The notes under the pieces are model-generated. The model saw only the letters and a list, made by a program, of their open reading frames with translations. It searched no databases and had not been told where the DNA came from. From Planctomycetota bacterium (lineage in GTDB: Bacteria; Planctomycetota; PUPC01; JACPCR01): DNA of 14,673 bases. Of this stretch, positions 7,752 through 14,673 are shown piece after piece (the first letter of the stretch is position 1; every line of letters begins with the position of its first letter). The stretch is taken from NCBI GenBank assembly GCA_030740295.1, contig JASLXP010000282.1:1-14673 (forward strand), written 5' to 3'. The position numbers and the translations under genes were made by a program.

Positions 7752-10700
7752 TCAACGATACTTCCTGATTTCCTCGGCCAGCGCTCTGGACGCATCCATC
7801 AGAGTTTTGGCGGGCCTGGATTTTGATTTGCCCCAATCGCCACGATCCCATTTGGTGTCGAGGACGCTTTCGGACGCGACGACCAGCCCTACCTGGGGGA
7901 ACAGCTTTGACCATTTGGTCAGATCGCTGATGGTACCGTTGATGAGCTTCTGCATGGATTCCAGGCCGGCGACTCTGGTGAACTTCTCGCTCCGTTTCAA
8001 TTTCTTGAGCAGAGGGAACAACTGGTTTGCGTGCGCCTTCTGGTTCGCGACGATCTTTGTAGCGAGGTCTTTGATGTCTGAGCCCAGGCTTTCGGCCAGC
8101 TTTGGAGTGTCAGCCGACCAGAGCTCGATATCCGCGACGAGTTGGTTGCTGAGGAAGCGAGCGGCTTCCAGCTTTCGCTCAGCTTTGGAATAGGCATACG
8201 CGCCGGTGTCCGACAGCGCGCTGTCCGCAAGGGCCTTGGCGGCCTTTGTGTGTGTTTCCGAAGCGTTGCCTGCCAGCTCGAATACTGCATCGACCTGTTT
8301 GGGCGAAAGGGACGGATGGTCCTTTGTCCAGATCTCGAGCTTCTTGAGAAGGTTCGCGCTCTCGAGCCTTGCGGTTTCGAGGGTCTTCAGATCGACGCTC
8401 GATTTCACGCTGCTGCGGAGGCGTTCGATGTATGCTGATTCAAGCTTGATTGAGTCGGCGGCCAGTGAGGTGGCCAGGGATTTTATGGTGGGCTTGAACG
8501 CAGCGAAGTCCTTTGTCCAGGTAGCGAGGTCAGAAATCAGCAGGTCGCGAAATTCCCTGGCTTCTTTTCTATTGCCTTTCTCCCACAGCTCGGCAGCGGT
8601 CTGAACGTCTCGGGCTCCTGCCTCAGCGAGCTGGCGCTCCAACGTGGCCTGTAGGCCCTTGCCACTTTGTGCGGGGGCCTTCATGACGAGAAAGAATCGA
8701 AAGGTATCGAGGCTTCCAAAGATCTGATTTCGGGGAAAGATGATCTCGGCCGAGGGGTTGATCGTGACGCTCAGCACCAGGTGTGATTTTCCTTCGATTT
8801 CCAGAATGAAGGAACGCAAATCGCGAATCGAGAGCATGATGTGAACCGTGCGCAGGTCGAGCTCCTCTCCGAGGGCGCGAATGGCTTCGGCATCGATACC
8901 TGCAAGGTCGTCGCTCGCCTTCTTCTCTTCAGATTTGGAACGGTTCTGCAATCCGAGGGTGTCTGCGATGGAGAAGCGTCCCTGCTTTAAGAGAAACTCG
9001 ATGTTGCGGCGAAGTATCGAGATCGCGTGCGATTGGGGAATTTCGAGTAGGGAGCGGCCGTCCGGGTATTCGTCGCGCCAGTCAGGCGGATAGAGCTTTG
9101 AGATGAGTGTACCCAGGCCAAGGGTCGCGCTTGTCTTCTTTCTTCTGATCTGAATATTTCCAACGGCCACAAGGAAGTTGTCCGGCTCTCCGCCTGTCAG
9201 AACCGGATCACCTAGGAATCCACGGAAGCCAATGCCAGCGGTAACCGTAGATTCTTTAGTGCCGCTGGAAATGACCTGCCGCTTGGTGTCCGCTTCCATG
9301 ATGACGATGTTTTGTGTGAGACCGGGGTCGAATTCGTAGTCCTTCAGGACTCTCCGGAGCACTTTGGTTGCGACCGGCGATTTCTGGGAAAGGTCTTCCA
9401 GGGCCTCCCATTCATGAGAGTTCTTCGCGCCGTTGATGAACGTATAGACCAGGCCATGCAGGAATTTAATGGCCATGTTGCCGTCACTCTCTTCCCCGTC
9501 CGATGTCCCTGGGGCCGGGCTGGCCCCCATTCGCTCGATGTCTGCGCTGTAAGGGGAGGTCTCCCGAATGAGAAGTTGCCGGGGCTCCAGGTCTTTCTGA
9601 CGCGGGTTGACGATGAACGAAGGCAACCAGTCAGCCTGAATGATCGATGCCACTTGCATCTTGGCGAGGGCAGCCTGGGTCTGGGCGTTGAAGACGACAC
9701 CCGGTTTCTGGTCTTTCTTGCCAATCCCTTTCGCCTGGAGGAACGCCCATTCAATCGGGGGCCGGCTCCTCCGAACCGCGAGTTGAGATACCAGCATTTC
9801 GTAAGGGCGTGTTCCGAGCTCGAGTAACCCGTTGTGCGCAAACTGTCCAATAAGCGCAGACTTCGGCGCGCCGGTATTTCTGACCGGAGACTTTTGAAGG
9901 CCTTCGATACAGTGGCGGACCTTGGCGAGTAAGTCGTCCTCTTCCTTGACCGGCAGTGGGGTGCCGGGCGGTTCGTCGTAATAGGACCAGTCAATAGTCC
10001 CGTTGGCCGGGTCAATGAATTTGACGACCACGGCCGGCCGTAGGCCTTTGCCGCGCGTCAAAAGCTGAAAGGCGATCACGTGAAGGTCACCCTTGACGCC
10101 GGGCTGAACCGTCTGGACCGCTTTGAGCATGCTGGCGTAATTGCCCGAGCGGAACACGTCGTCGCCGATGCTGTGAAGAAATGTCCGTGAAGGGTCGATC
10201 AGGCTGACGGCAAAATCCTGCCCGAAAGTGGTCACGCTCCAATTGCCGATGGCAGTTTTCTTACCGGCGGGGTTATCGGTGAGATTCCACAGGATGCAGG
10301 GATGCTTGCCGTAATCGCTGGCGCCGCCCCGGATCGAAATCTGCACTTTGTAGGAGTACGCCTGGTAACTGTCGTCCGGGGGTTCGCTGCCGGGCCGCTT
10401 CTGATTTCTTGCCCAGAAGAAGGTGCCGTTCTTGAGGTCTACGAGGTACATGTAAATGGCCCGTGCCGGCACGTTTTCATCCGTAACCGTCATCACGGTG
10501 TAATCAGACGAGGACATATCGGGCATGTGATTGGCCAGAACGCGGATGCCGGGGATCTCGGGTTGGGCGATGGCGATTTCCACGATGTCGCGGAATCGGT
10601 CTGCGTCCTCGAAGGCTTCGCTGTCAGCCACGCGAAGGATACGGATGTTCTCGTCTGAGCCGCGAAGCCCGAGCTCCACGGCCCGGCGAACCCAATCGCG

Positions 10701-11834
10701 GCGCCCTTCGAAATCATTGTTTTCAGAACAGAAACCGGACAGCACAAACGCATCGGTTTTTTCTTTGTCCTTCGAAGATGGAACCAGTTTGACGGTCTTG
10801 AGCAGGGCGCTCTTGACCGCTGGCCGTTTGAGCTCGACGTTTCCGCTTACGAACGTCTCCAATCGCTGCCAATCTTGATCCTGGTTGAAGTCGAGCTGGA
10901 GACCGAACTGCGTCACCGGCTCGCCTTCCTTTTTCTTGCCCGTCGCGGCTCGCCTCACGAGAACCGGATCTATCCAGCGCGCCTGTGGCAGGAGCGTGTC
11001 CCGGCGAAGGAATTCGATAATGAGGCAGTCAGCGAATATCTCTTCCTCAGCCTTGGTTTCGGTTTCTCCGTTTGACTTGAGCCAGAAGGTGGAGGGCATG
11101 AAAGCGCCGCCTTTGGGCATGGCCCATATAGGCACATCCAGCGTGGCCGAAATCTTCTTGCACTCGGGATAGAGAACCTGTGCCAGGTGCCCGGGCTCTC
11201 GCGGGTTCATGGAAAAGCAGCCGCCCCAGATAACGAGCCGGTCCTTAACATCAGTCATCTTGATGACTGCATAGGGCTTTTCTTTGCCGGGCACGTCAAC
11301 GAAGTAGCCGTAAACGACCCAGCCAATCCCGTCACGAATCCGGCTTTTGTCTGAAACCCATTGCTCGCCCGGATTCTCCTGCATAGCCTGCAGGCTCTTC
11401 GAAATGGGCGAGCCGGGCCTGGCCGTGGCCACGCGAAAGTACTCCGTACGAATGCGGCCCGGCGCGGCGAACGCACGGCTCAGTTTGAGGCCGAGCTGGT
11501 GCAGCCGCTCCTTCTCGACGTCTGCCTCATCGCTGAAGTGCCACTTCTCAGATAGGTTTCTGATTCCGAGTACCCAAACGGATTGTTCTTCTCTGAACTT
11601 CTTTCCCTCAGCCTCTGCTACGTGCAAGAACTGCTTGGCATCATTCGCCGCATGCCGGCAGAGGTTTTCAACGTCCGATGCAGAGAGGATCTCCTTGGCG
11701 CGAATCTCGCTGGACGCCGTGACGACAAGCAAGAGAAGAGAAGTGATGATTTTTGAGTAACTTAAGGGCCTCATCCGAATAGAGCTTAGTCTGTGTTTCA
11801 CACGTACTGTTTGGCTTGAGTCAGCGTTGCTCAT
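7752..11834 (-). CDS. Very large exported protein with LpoB/CsgG-like alpha/beta segments and a C-terminal Trp-centred helical repeat
   Basis: This 1360-residue protein has a signal peptide (hydrophobic core about 29-40, cut after IRA at 46) behind a long basic N-region. The ATG at 11834 has GAGG about 10 nt upstream; Met21 (11774) is an alternative start. Residues about 84-205 resemble the LpoB/CsgG-type fold: strand VWVLGIRN, a long helix, strand VVYGYFVD, strand YAVIKMTDV, then VIW. Similar 'hydrophobic strand - D - few residues - G - hydrophobic - W' hairpins return near 460-474 (YMYLVDLKNGTFFW) and 601-616 (VVVKFIDPANGTIDW), suggesting several related domains. Residues about 1090-1330 are helical with four units spaced 63-70 residues, each centred on a Trp (1106, 1169, 1239, 1308). 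No enzymatic motif is visible. A periplasmic or outer-surface scaffold or envelope factor is possible but unproven. It is the first gene of the minus-strand series. Confidence 0.8.
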   Translation of the reverse strand: MSNADSSQTVRVKHRLSSIRMRPLSYSKIITSLLLLVVTASSEIRAKEILSASDVENLCRHAANDAKQFLHVAEAEGKKFREEQSVWVLGIRNLSEKWHFSDEADVEKERLHQLGLKLSRAFAAPGRIRTEYFRVATARPGSPISKSLQAMQENPGEQWVSDKSRIRDGIGWVVYGYFVDVPGKEKPYAVIKMTDVKDRLVIWGGCFSMNPREPGHLAQVLYPECKKISATLDVPIWAMPKGGAFMPSTFWLKSNGETETKAEEEIFADCLIIEFLRRDTLLPQARWIDPVLVRRAATGKKKEGEPVTQFGLQLDFNQDQDWQRLETFVSGNVELKRPAVKSALLKTVKLVPSSKDKEKTDAFVLSGFCSENNDFEGRRDWVRRAVELGLRGSDENIRILRVADSEAFEDADRFRDIVEIAIAQPEIPGIRVLANHMPDMSSSDYTVMTVTDENVPARAIYMYLVDLKNGTFFWARNQKRPGSEPPDDSYQAYSYKVQISIRGGASDYGKHPCILWNLTDNPAGKKTAIGNWSVTTFGQDFAVSLIDPSRTFLHSIGDDVFRSGNYASMLKAVQTVQPGVKGDLHVIAFQLLTRGKGLRPAVVVKFIDPANGTIDWSYYDEPPGTPLPVKEEDDLLAKVRHCIEGLQKSPVRNTGAPKSALIGQFAHNGLLELGTRPYEMLVSQLAVRRSRPPIEWAFLQAKGIGKKDQKPGVVFNAQTQAALAKMQVASIIQADWLPSFIVNPRQKDLEPRQLLIRETSPYSADIERMGASPAPGTSDGEESDGNMAIKFLHGLVYTFINGAKNSHEWEALEDLSQKSPVATKVLRRVLKDYEFDPGLTQNIVIMEADTKRQVISSGTKESTVTAGIGFRGFLGDPVLTGGEPDNFLVAVGNIQIRRKKTSATLGLGTLISKLYPPDWRDEYPDGRSLLEIPQSHAISILRRNIEFLLKQGRFSIADTLGLQNRSKSEEKKASDDLAGIDAEAIRALGEELDLRTVHIMLSIRDLRSFILEIEGKSHLVLSVTINPSAEIIFPRNQIFGSLDTFRFFLVMKAPAQSGKGLQATLERQLAEAGARDVQTAAELWEKGNRKEAREFRDLLISDLATWTKDFAAFKPTIKSLATSLAADSIKLESAYIERLRSSVKSSVDLKTLETARLESANLLKKLEIWTKDHPSLSPKQVDAVFELAGNASETHTKAAKALADSALSDTGAYAYSKAERKLEAARFLSNQLVADIELWSADTPKLAESLGSDIKDLATKIVANQKAHANQLFPLLKKLKRSEKFTRVAGLESMQKLINGTISDLTKWSKLFPQVGLVVASESVLDTKWDRGDWGKSKSRPAKTLMDASRALAEEIRKYR

Positions 11835-12016
11835 CGTGCTTCGGCCTCAGCCCAGGAACATTCGCCAGGAATTGGTGCGTTTGAGAGGCCGCGGTTCAGA
11901 AGAATAATTAACATTTGAAGGATGATTAGACAATCAGCGGAGGCGAGTGATCACCGATCCGAAATGTAATCATGGTCTCGCTTGTCCCGAACTGGTAATT
12001 GATCGACGATGTCCCC
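11835..12016. other. Divergent intergenic region between the large exported protein and the LamG/propeller gene
   Basis: This 182-bp region is locally AT-rich (around 11901-11930) and must hold the start signals for both directions. The best plus-strand candidate is described separately. I see no convincing minus-strand sigma70 promoter, no operator-like long palindrome and no terminator. Confidence 0.5.
11881..11908 (+). promoter_or_regulatory. Candidate sigma70-type promoter for the LamG/propeller gene
   Basis: TTGAGA (11881-11886) and AATAAT (11903-11908) each match five of six consensus bases and are 16 bp apart. Transcription would start near 11915, leaving a leader of roughly 100 nt before the ATG at 12017. 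Planctomycete promoters are poorly defined, so this is tentative. Confidence 0.3.
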
Positions 12017-13690
12017 ATGAGCACGGAATCTCAACTTGTCTCTCACTGGCCGCTGGCCGGTGATACCAAGGATTGTGTCGGTGATCATCACGGACAGGCC
12101 GAAGCTCTCACCTTCACTGATGGCCCGGATGGAAAGGCTGGCGGTGCCGCTGAGTTCGACGGAAGTCGCAGCCATGTACGTATCGAAGACCACCCGGAAC
12201 TGCGAATGGGGACCGGCGACTTCACCATCACGGCTTGGGTTCGCTGCCAGGCGCCCATGACGCATGTCTTCGGCGACATACTTTCAAAATTTGACCCCGT
12301 TGGACGGACCGGCCTGAATCTGCATGTGGCCGGTTCATCACCTGCTTACAGTGCGATGTCCGATCAGCGGCATGTTCACTTCGGGATCGATGACGGCTAC
12401 ATCGGAAACTGGGAAGATTTCGGCAAGCCAGAGCCGAGCAGTTCGCACGTCACAGCTATCGTGACCTGGCAGGGAGAACTCTACGCAGGGATCGCGGATG
12501 CAGAGACTCCGGAAAAAGCGTGTCACGTGTTTCGCTACGGCGGCGACCAAAGCTGGCATGATTGCGGCCGCCTGTGCGATGATCCAGACGTCCTCTCGGT
12601 GCAGTCCATGCTCGTCCATGGCGGCCGGCTTTATGCGGGCAGCGGAAACTGGGACTGGGCCCGCGCGCAGGGCGCCATACCGGGCTTCAACCCGTCCAAG
12701 GTGCACGTGTACGAGTATCGGGGCGACGCAGAATGGCGCGACCTGGGACAGGTGGGCGAAGGCTACCGATTGATGTGCATGGGCTCATTCGCAGGCGACC
12801 TGTTCGCAGGTATGGATGCTGGCGACGGCGGCGGCAAGGTCTTCCGTTACGACGGTGCGGAGTGGCACGACTGCGGTGCGCCGGACGGGCTGAACATCGA
12901 GAGCTTCCTGCCAAGCGGAGGCGCGCTATATGTATGCACGCATGGCAGCATCTATCGTTACGAAGGAGACACAAGCTGGGCCTGCATCGGCAAGGACCCG
13001 CACGGCATCAATCAAATCCACAGCATGGCCGAGGTCGGCGGCAAGCTGTGGATCGGCACATGGCCGCAGGGCTACGTGCAGCGGCTGGACGAATCAGGGG
13101 AATGGACCATCACCGGGCGCCTGGGCATCCCGGAGGGCCTCCATGAATGCAACGAAGTCATGGACCTGCGCGTATACAACGGCAAACTTTACGCGGCATT
13201 GATTCCCAAGAGCCAGGTCTGGCGTTACGAATCCGATGGGAATTGGACCCTTATGACCTCTCTTGCCAGCCGGCCTGACTGGCAGCACGACGATGTCAAC
13301 ACCTGGTGCCGAGTGACCTCTCTGAACGCTTATGCCGGCCAACTGTGCGCGGCAACCGGGACCTGCTACAGCCGGGCCGAGCATCAGGACGCGGAGGACA
13401 CCCTGGGGCGCGTTCACGGATTTACCGCAGGCCAGGTCTGCAGCCATGAGCACGATATCGGCGGCAGTTGGACGCACGTCGCGGCCGTTCGCGAGGGAAA
13501 GCAGACCCGGCTTTACATCAACGGTGACCTATCAGCCGTCAGCAGTGCCCCGGCACGGACAACCTTCGACCTGACCAATGTCAGCCCGTTATTCATCGGG
13601 TACGGTACACAGACTTACTTCAAGGGCGCCATTTCCGATGTCCGAATCTGCCGCGGCGCGTTGAAAGCAGTCATGGCTGGGGTTCCATGA
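12017..13690 (+). CDS. LamG-like domain interrupted by a seven-bladed kelch-like beta-propeller
   Basis: From the ATG at 12017 the protein has 557 residues. A TTG at 11999 is open, but a TAA lies directly before it (11996-11998) in frame, so no longer start can supply a signal peptide and none is visible. Residues about 5-140 are the first part of a LamG/concanavalin-like fold ('HWPLAGD', 'GGAAEFDGSRSHVRIED', 'FTITAWVR'). Residues about 143-475 contain about seven repeats of 'V-x-x-hydrophobic...G-x-LYAG...V-x-RY-x-GD-x-x-W-x-x-x-G', as in kelch-type propellers. Residues about 483-550 resume the LamG fold ('SWTHVAAVREGKQTRLYINGD', 'LFIGYG', 'FKGAISDVRI'). This suggests a propeller inserted into a LamG domain, with glycan or protein binding as the likely role. 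About 15 Cys residues and no export signal fit a cytoplasmic location. No clear Shine-Dalgarno site precedes the start. Activity and ligand are unknown. Confidence 0.85.
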   Translation: MSTESQLVSHWPLAGDTKDCVGDHHGQAEALTFTDGPDGKAGGAAEFDGSRSHVRIEDHPELRMGTGDFTITAWVRCQAPMTHVFGDILSKFDPVGRTGLNLHVAGSSPAYSAMSDQRHVHFGIDDGYIGNWEDFGKPEPSSSHVTAIVTWQGELYAGIADAETPEKACHVFRYGGDQSWHDCGRLCDDPDVLSVQSMLVHGGRLYAGSGNWDWARAQGAIPGFNPSKVHVYEYRGDAEWRDLGQVGEGYRLMCMGSFAGDLFAGMDAGDGGGKVFRYDGAEWHDCGAPDGLNIESFLPSGGALYVCTHGSIYRYEGDTSWACIGKDPHGINQIHSMAEVGGKLWIGTWPQGYVQRLDESGEWTITGRLGIPEGLHECNEVMDLRVYNGKLYAALIPKSQVWRYESDGNWTLMTSLASRPDWQHDDVNTWCRVTSLNAYAGQLCAATGTCYSRAEHQDAEDTLGRVHGFTAGQVCSHEHDIGGSWTHVAAVREGKQTRLYINGDLSAVSSAPARTTFDLTNVSPLFIGYGTQTYFKGAISDVRICRGALKAVMAGVP

Positions 13691-13840
13691 CTCGATGTCG
13701 AATACCGCCTGAAAATGGCCGTCCGATGTTTTCAGCGCTGTTCCCAGGTGTCGCCAAAGTCTCGCTGACCATTGAAGCGCAATCGTGCCCTGATATTCTT
13801 CATTCATCACCCGCACACGAACCCGCAAGAGGAGCCCGCC
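13691..13840. other. Intergenic region between the LamG/propeller gene and the small exported protein
   Basis: This 150-bp gap contains a weak inverted repeat, CTGAAAA (13709-13715) with TTTTCAG (13729-13735), which has a 13-nt loop and no T-run and is unlikely to be a terminator. TTGAAG (13772-13777) and TATTCT (13794-13799), 16 bp apart, form a poor promoter match (four of six each). Whether the downstream gene has its own promoter cannot be decided here. Confidence 0.35.
13827..13834 (+). promoter_or_regulatory. Shine-Dalgarno site deciding the start of the small exported protein
   Basis: AAGAGGAG lies 6 nt before the ATG at 13841. It selects this ATG over an open TTG at 13772, and the resulting protein begins directly with a signal peptide. 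Confidence 0.8.
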
Positions 13841-14581
13841 ATGCGACATTCATTTTTCCTGCTCTCACTTGCCGTCTGCGGCGCCGGCTTTGGCGATGTG
13901 GTGCATTTCAAAGACGGCTCAAAACGCGAGGGGACGATCGTAAAGGAATCAAGGGATGAGGTGCAGCTGTCGGTTCTGTTCGGGGCGATGTCTGTGCAGG
14001 TGACGATCCCCAAGGATCGCATTGCTCGGATTCAGAAGATGCAGACGAAGAACCAGAAGATTCTGAGCGAATACCAGAGCCGTCTGCGCAAGATGGACGA
14101 TACAAAGGCAGACCATTGGTACAACCTCGGGATCTGGTGCGAGCAGAGAAAACATCTGTCCCGTGAAGCCCGCCGCGCTTTTCAGATAACGCTCGAGATC
14201 GATTCACAGCATGACGGAGCGAATGTCAAGCTCGGTAACGTCCAGCACAATGGCGTCTGGATGACGCGCCAGAATGCGGCCCACGCAAAACACAGCGATG
14301 AAGAAATAACCCAGGCCCTGGAAAACGAAGAGATTCCGGTCCAGTCGGACAGCGTGGCGCTCTTCGAAAGATACCTTTCCGAATCACTCGAGTCACAACG
14401 GCGGCGAGCCGTCAAGGCTGAAACGTCATTGGCCGCGGAACGCAAACTGCGCCTGACAGCGGAAAGAAAGGTAAAGGAATTGGAAAACAGGATCGGCCGG
14501 CTGGAGCGGCAGCTCTCACGATCGAGCATCACCATCCCCGAACGGCGGCCGGTGATCATCATTCGCAATCAAAGCGAGTAA
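13841..14581 (+). CDS. Small exported protein with SH3-like beta-barrel, TPR-like segment and C-terminal coiled coil
   Basis: From the ATG at 13841 the protein has 246 residues, starting with a short signal peptide (MRHSFFLLSLAVCGAGFG, cut around residue 18; the Cys is not in a good lipobox). Residues about 19-66 ('VVHFKDGSKREGTIV', then 'VTIPKDRIARI') match the small SH3-like barrel often found at the start of secreted planctomycete proteins of unknown function. Residues about 90-145 look TPR-like ('HWYNLGIWCEQ', 'EARRAFQITLEID', 'GVWMT'). Residues about 170-228 are a charged heptad-rich helix, probably a coiled coil, followed by a basic, beta-prone tail (PERRPVIIIRN). A structural or protein-binding role at the envelope is likely; no enzyme motif is seen. 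It is 150 bp downstream of the LamG/propeller gene on the same strand, so a shared transcript is possible but not required. Confidence 0.8.
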   Translation: MRHSFFLLSLAVCGAGFGDVVHFKDGSKREGTIVKESRDEVQLSVLFGAMSVQVTIPKDRIARIQKMQTKNQKILSEYQSRLRKMDDTKADHWYNLGIWCEQRKHLSREARRAFQITLEIDSQHDGANVKLGNVQHNGVWMTRQNAAHAKHSDEEITQALENEEIPVQSDSVALFERYLSESLESQRRRAVKAETSLAAERKLRLTAERKVKELENRIGRLERQLSRSSITIPERRPVIIIRNQSE

Positions 14582-14588
14582 GGGAAAA

Positions 14589-14673
14589 CAGGAATCAGGT
14601 GCCTGGAATGAGGAATCAGGGATCTGGAATCATAAACTCTTGGTTCCAGATTCAGGATCCCTGATTCCTCATT
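14589..14673. repeat. Heptamer-phased inverted repeat at the window end
   Basis: Six consecutive heptamers close to [GC][AT]GG[AG]AT run from 14589 to 14630 (caggaat, caggtgc, ctggaat, gaggaat, cagggat, ctggaat). After a 12-nt spacer, four related heptamers run on the opposite strand from 14643 to 14670. The two sides form a perfect 18-bp inverted repeat (14607-14624 with 14656-14673) that extends with a G-T pair, one mismatch and five more pairs around a 17-nt loop. The structure reaches the last base of the window and may continue. It lies just after the stop at 14581. It could be a transcript-end hairpin, a dispersed heptanucleotide repeat or one end of a small non-autonomous mobile element; there is no T-run. 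Confidence 0.85.

Noticed and set aside
7697..7795. N-terminal extension of the BshC-like protein by 33 codons
   Set aside because: It would overlap the upstream gene by 44 nt, has no good ribosome site, and the added residues look like read-through of non-coding sequence. The ATG at 7696 is better.
12430..13450. Repetitive propeller region as a possible DNA repeat array or CRISPR
   Set aside because: The similarity is at protein level with irregular spacing of 40-60 residues; there are no identical direct DNA repeats with uniform spacers.
13709..13735. Inverted repeat CTGAAAA...TTTTCAG after the LamG/propeller gene as a terminator
   Set aside because: The stem is only 7 bp and AT-rich, with a 13-nt loop and no following T-run.

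Overview
The window looks like chromosomal DNA from a member of the Planctomycetota or a close PVC-group relative. The strongest sign is the gene at 30-3035, which joins a PVC-type dehydrogenase-like propeller, HEAT-like helical repeats and a C-terminal c-type cytochrome with a CIACH haem motif; this combination is characteristic of that phylum. DUF1080, LamG and SGNH-like domains, a short secreted 'KDG' beta-barrel protein and moderately high GC content point the same way. I see no tRNA, rRNA, CRISPR array, transposase or phage gene. The assignment rests on protein families only.

Layout: five genes lie on the minus strand (transcribed 11834 -> 30) and two on the plus strand (12017 -> 14581), separated by a 182-bp divergent intergenic region. 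In transcription order the minus-strand genes are: a very large exported protein of unknown function (7752-11834), with several alpha/beta segments, the first LpoB/CsgG-like, followed by a four-copy Trp-centred helical repeat; after a 55-bp gap, a cytoplasmic protein with faint resemblance to the bacillithiol enzyme BshC (6134-7696); after 128 bp, a tight three-gene cassette (5984 -> 30). The cassette encodes a secreted DUF1080 + jelly-roll + SGNH-like protein, a small secreted DUF6174-like protein, and the PVC dehydrogenase/cytochrome c protein. Its genes overlap by 8 and 4 nt, so they are probably co-translated and act together outside the cytoplasmic membrane, perhaps in carbohydrate binding or oxidation.

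The plus-strand genes are a LamG protein in which an apparent seven-bladed kelch-like propeller interrupts the LamG fold, with no signal peptide, and a small exported protein with an SH3-like beta-barrel, a TPR-like segment and a C-terminal coiled coil. The window ends in a heptamer-phased inverted repeat that may continue beyond the edge.

The most promising points for follow-up are the coupled secreted cassette, whose SGNH-like domain has lost nearly all its usual catalytic residues, the 1360-residue exported protein, the nested LamG/propeller protein and the terminal heptamer palindrome. All functional statements are inferred from reading the translations; no database search was possible.
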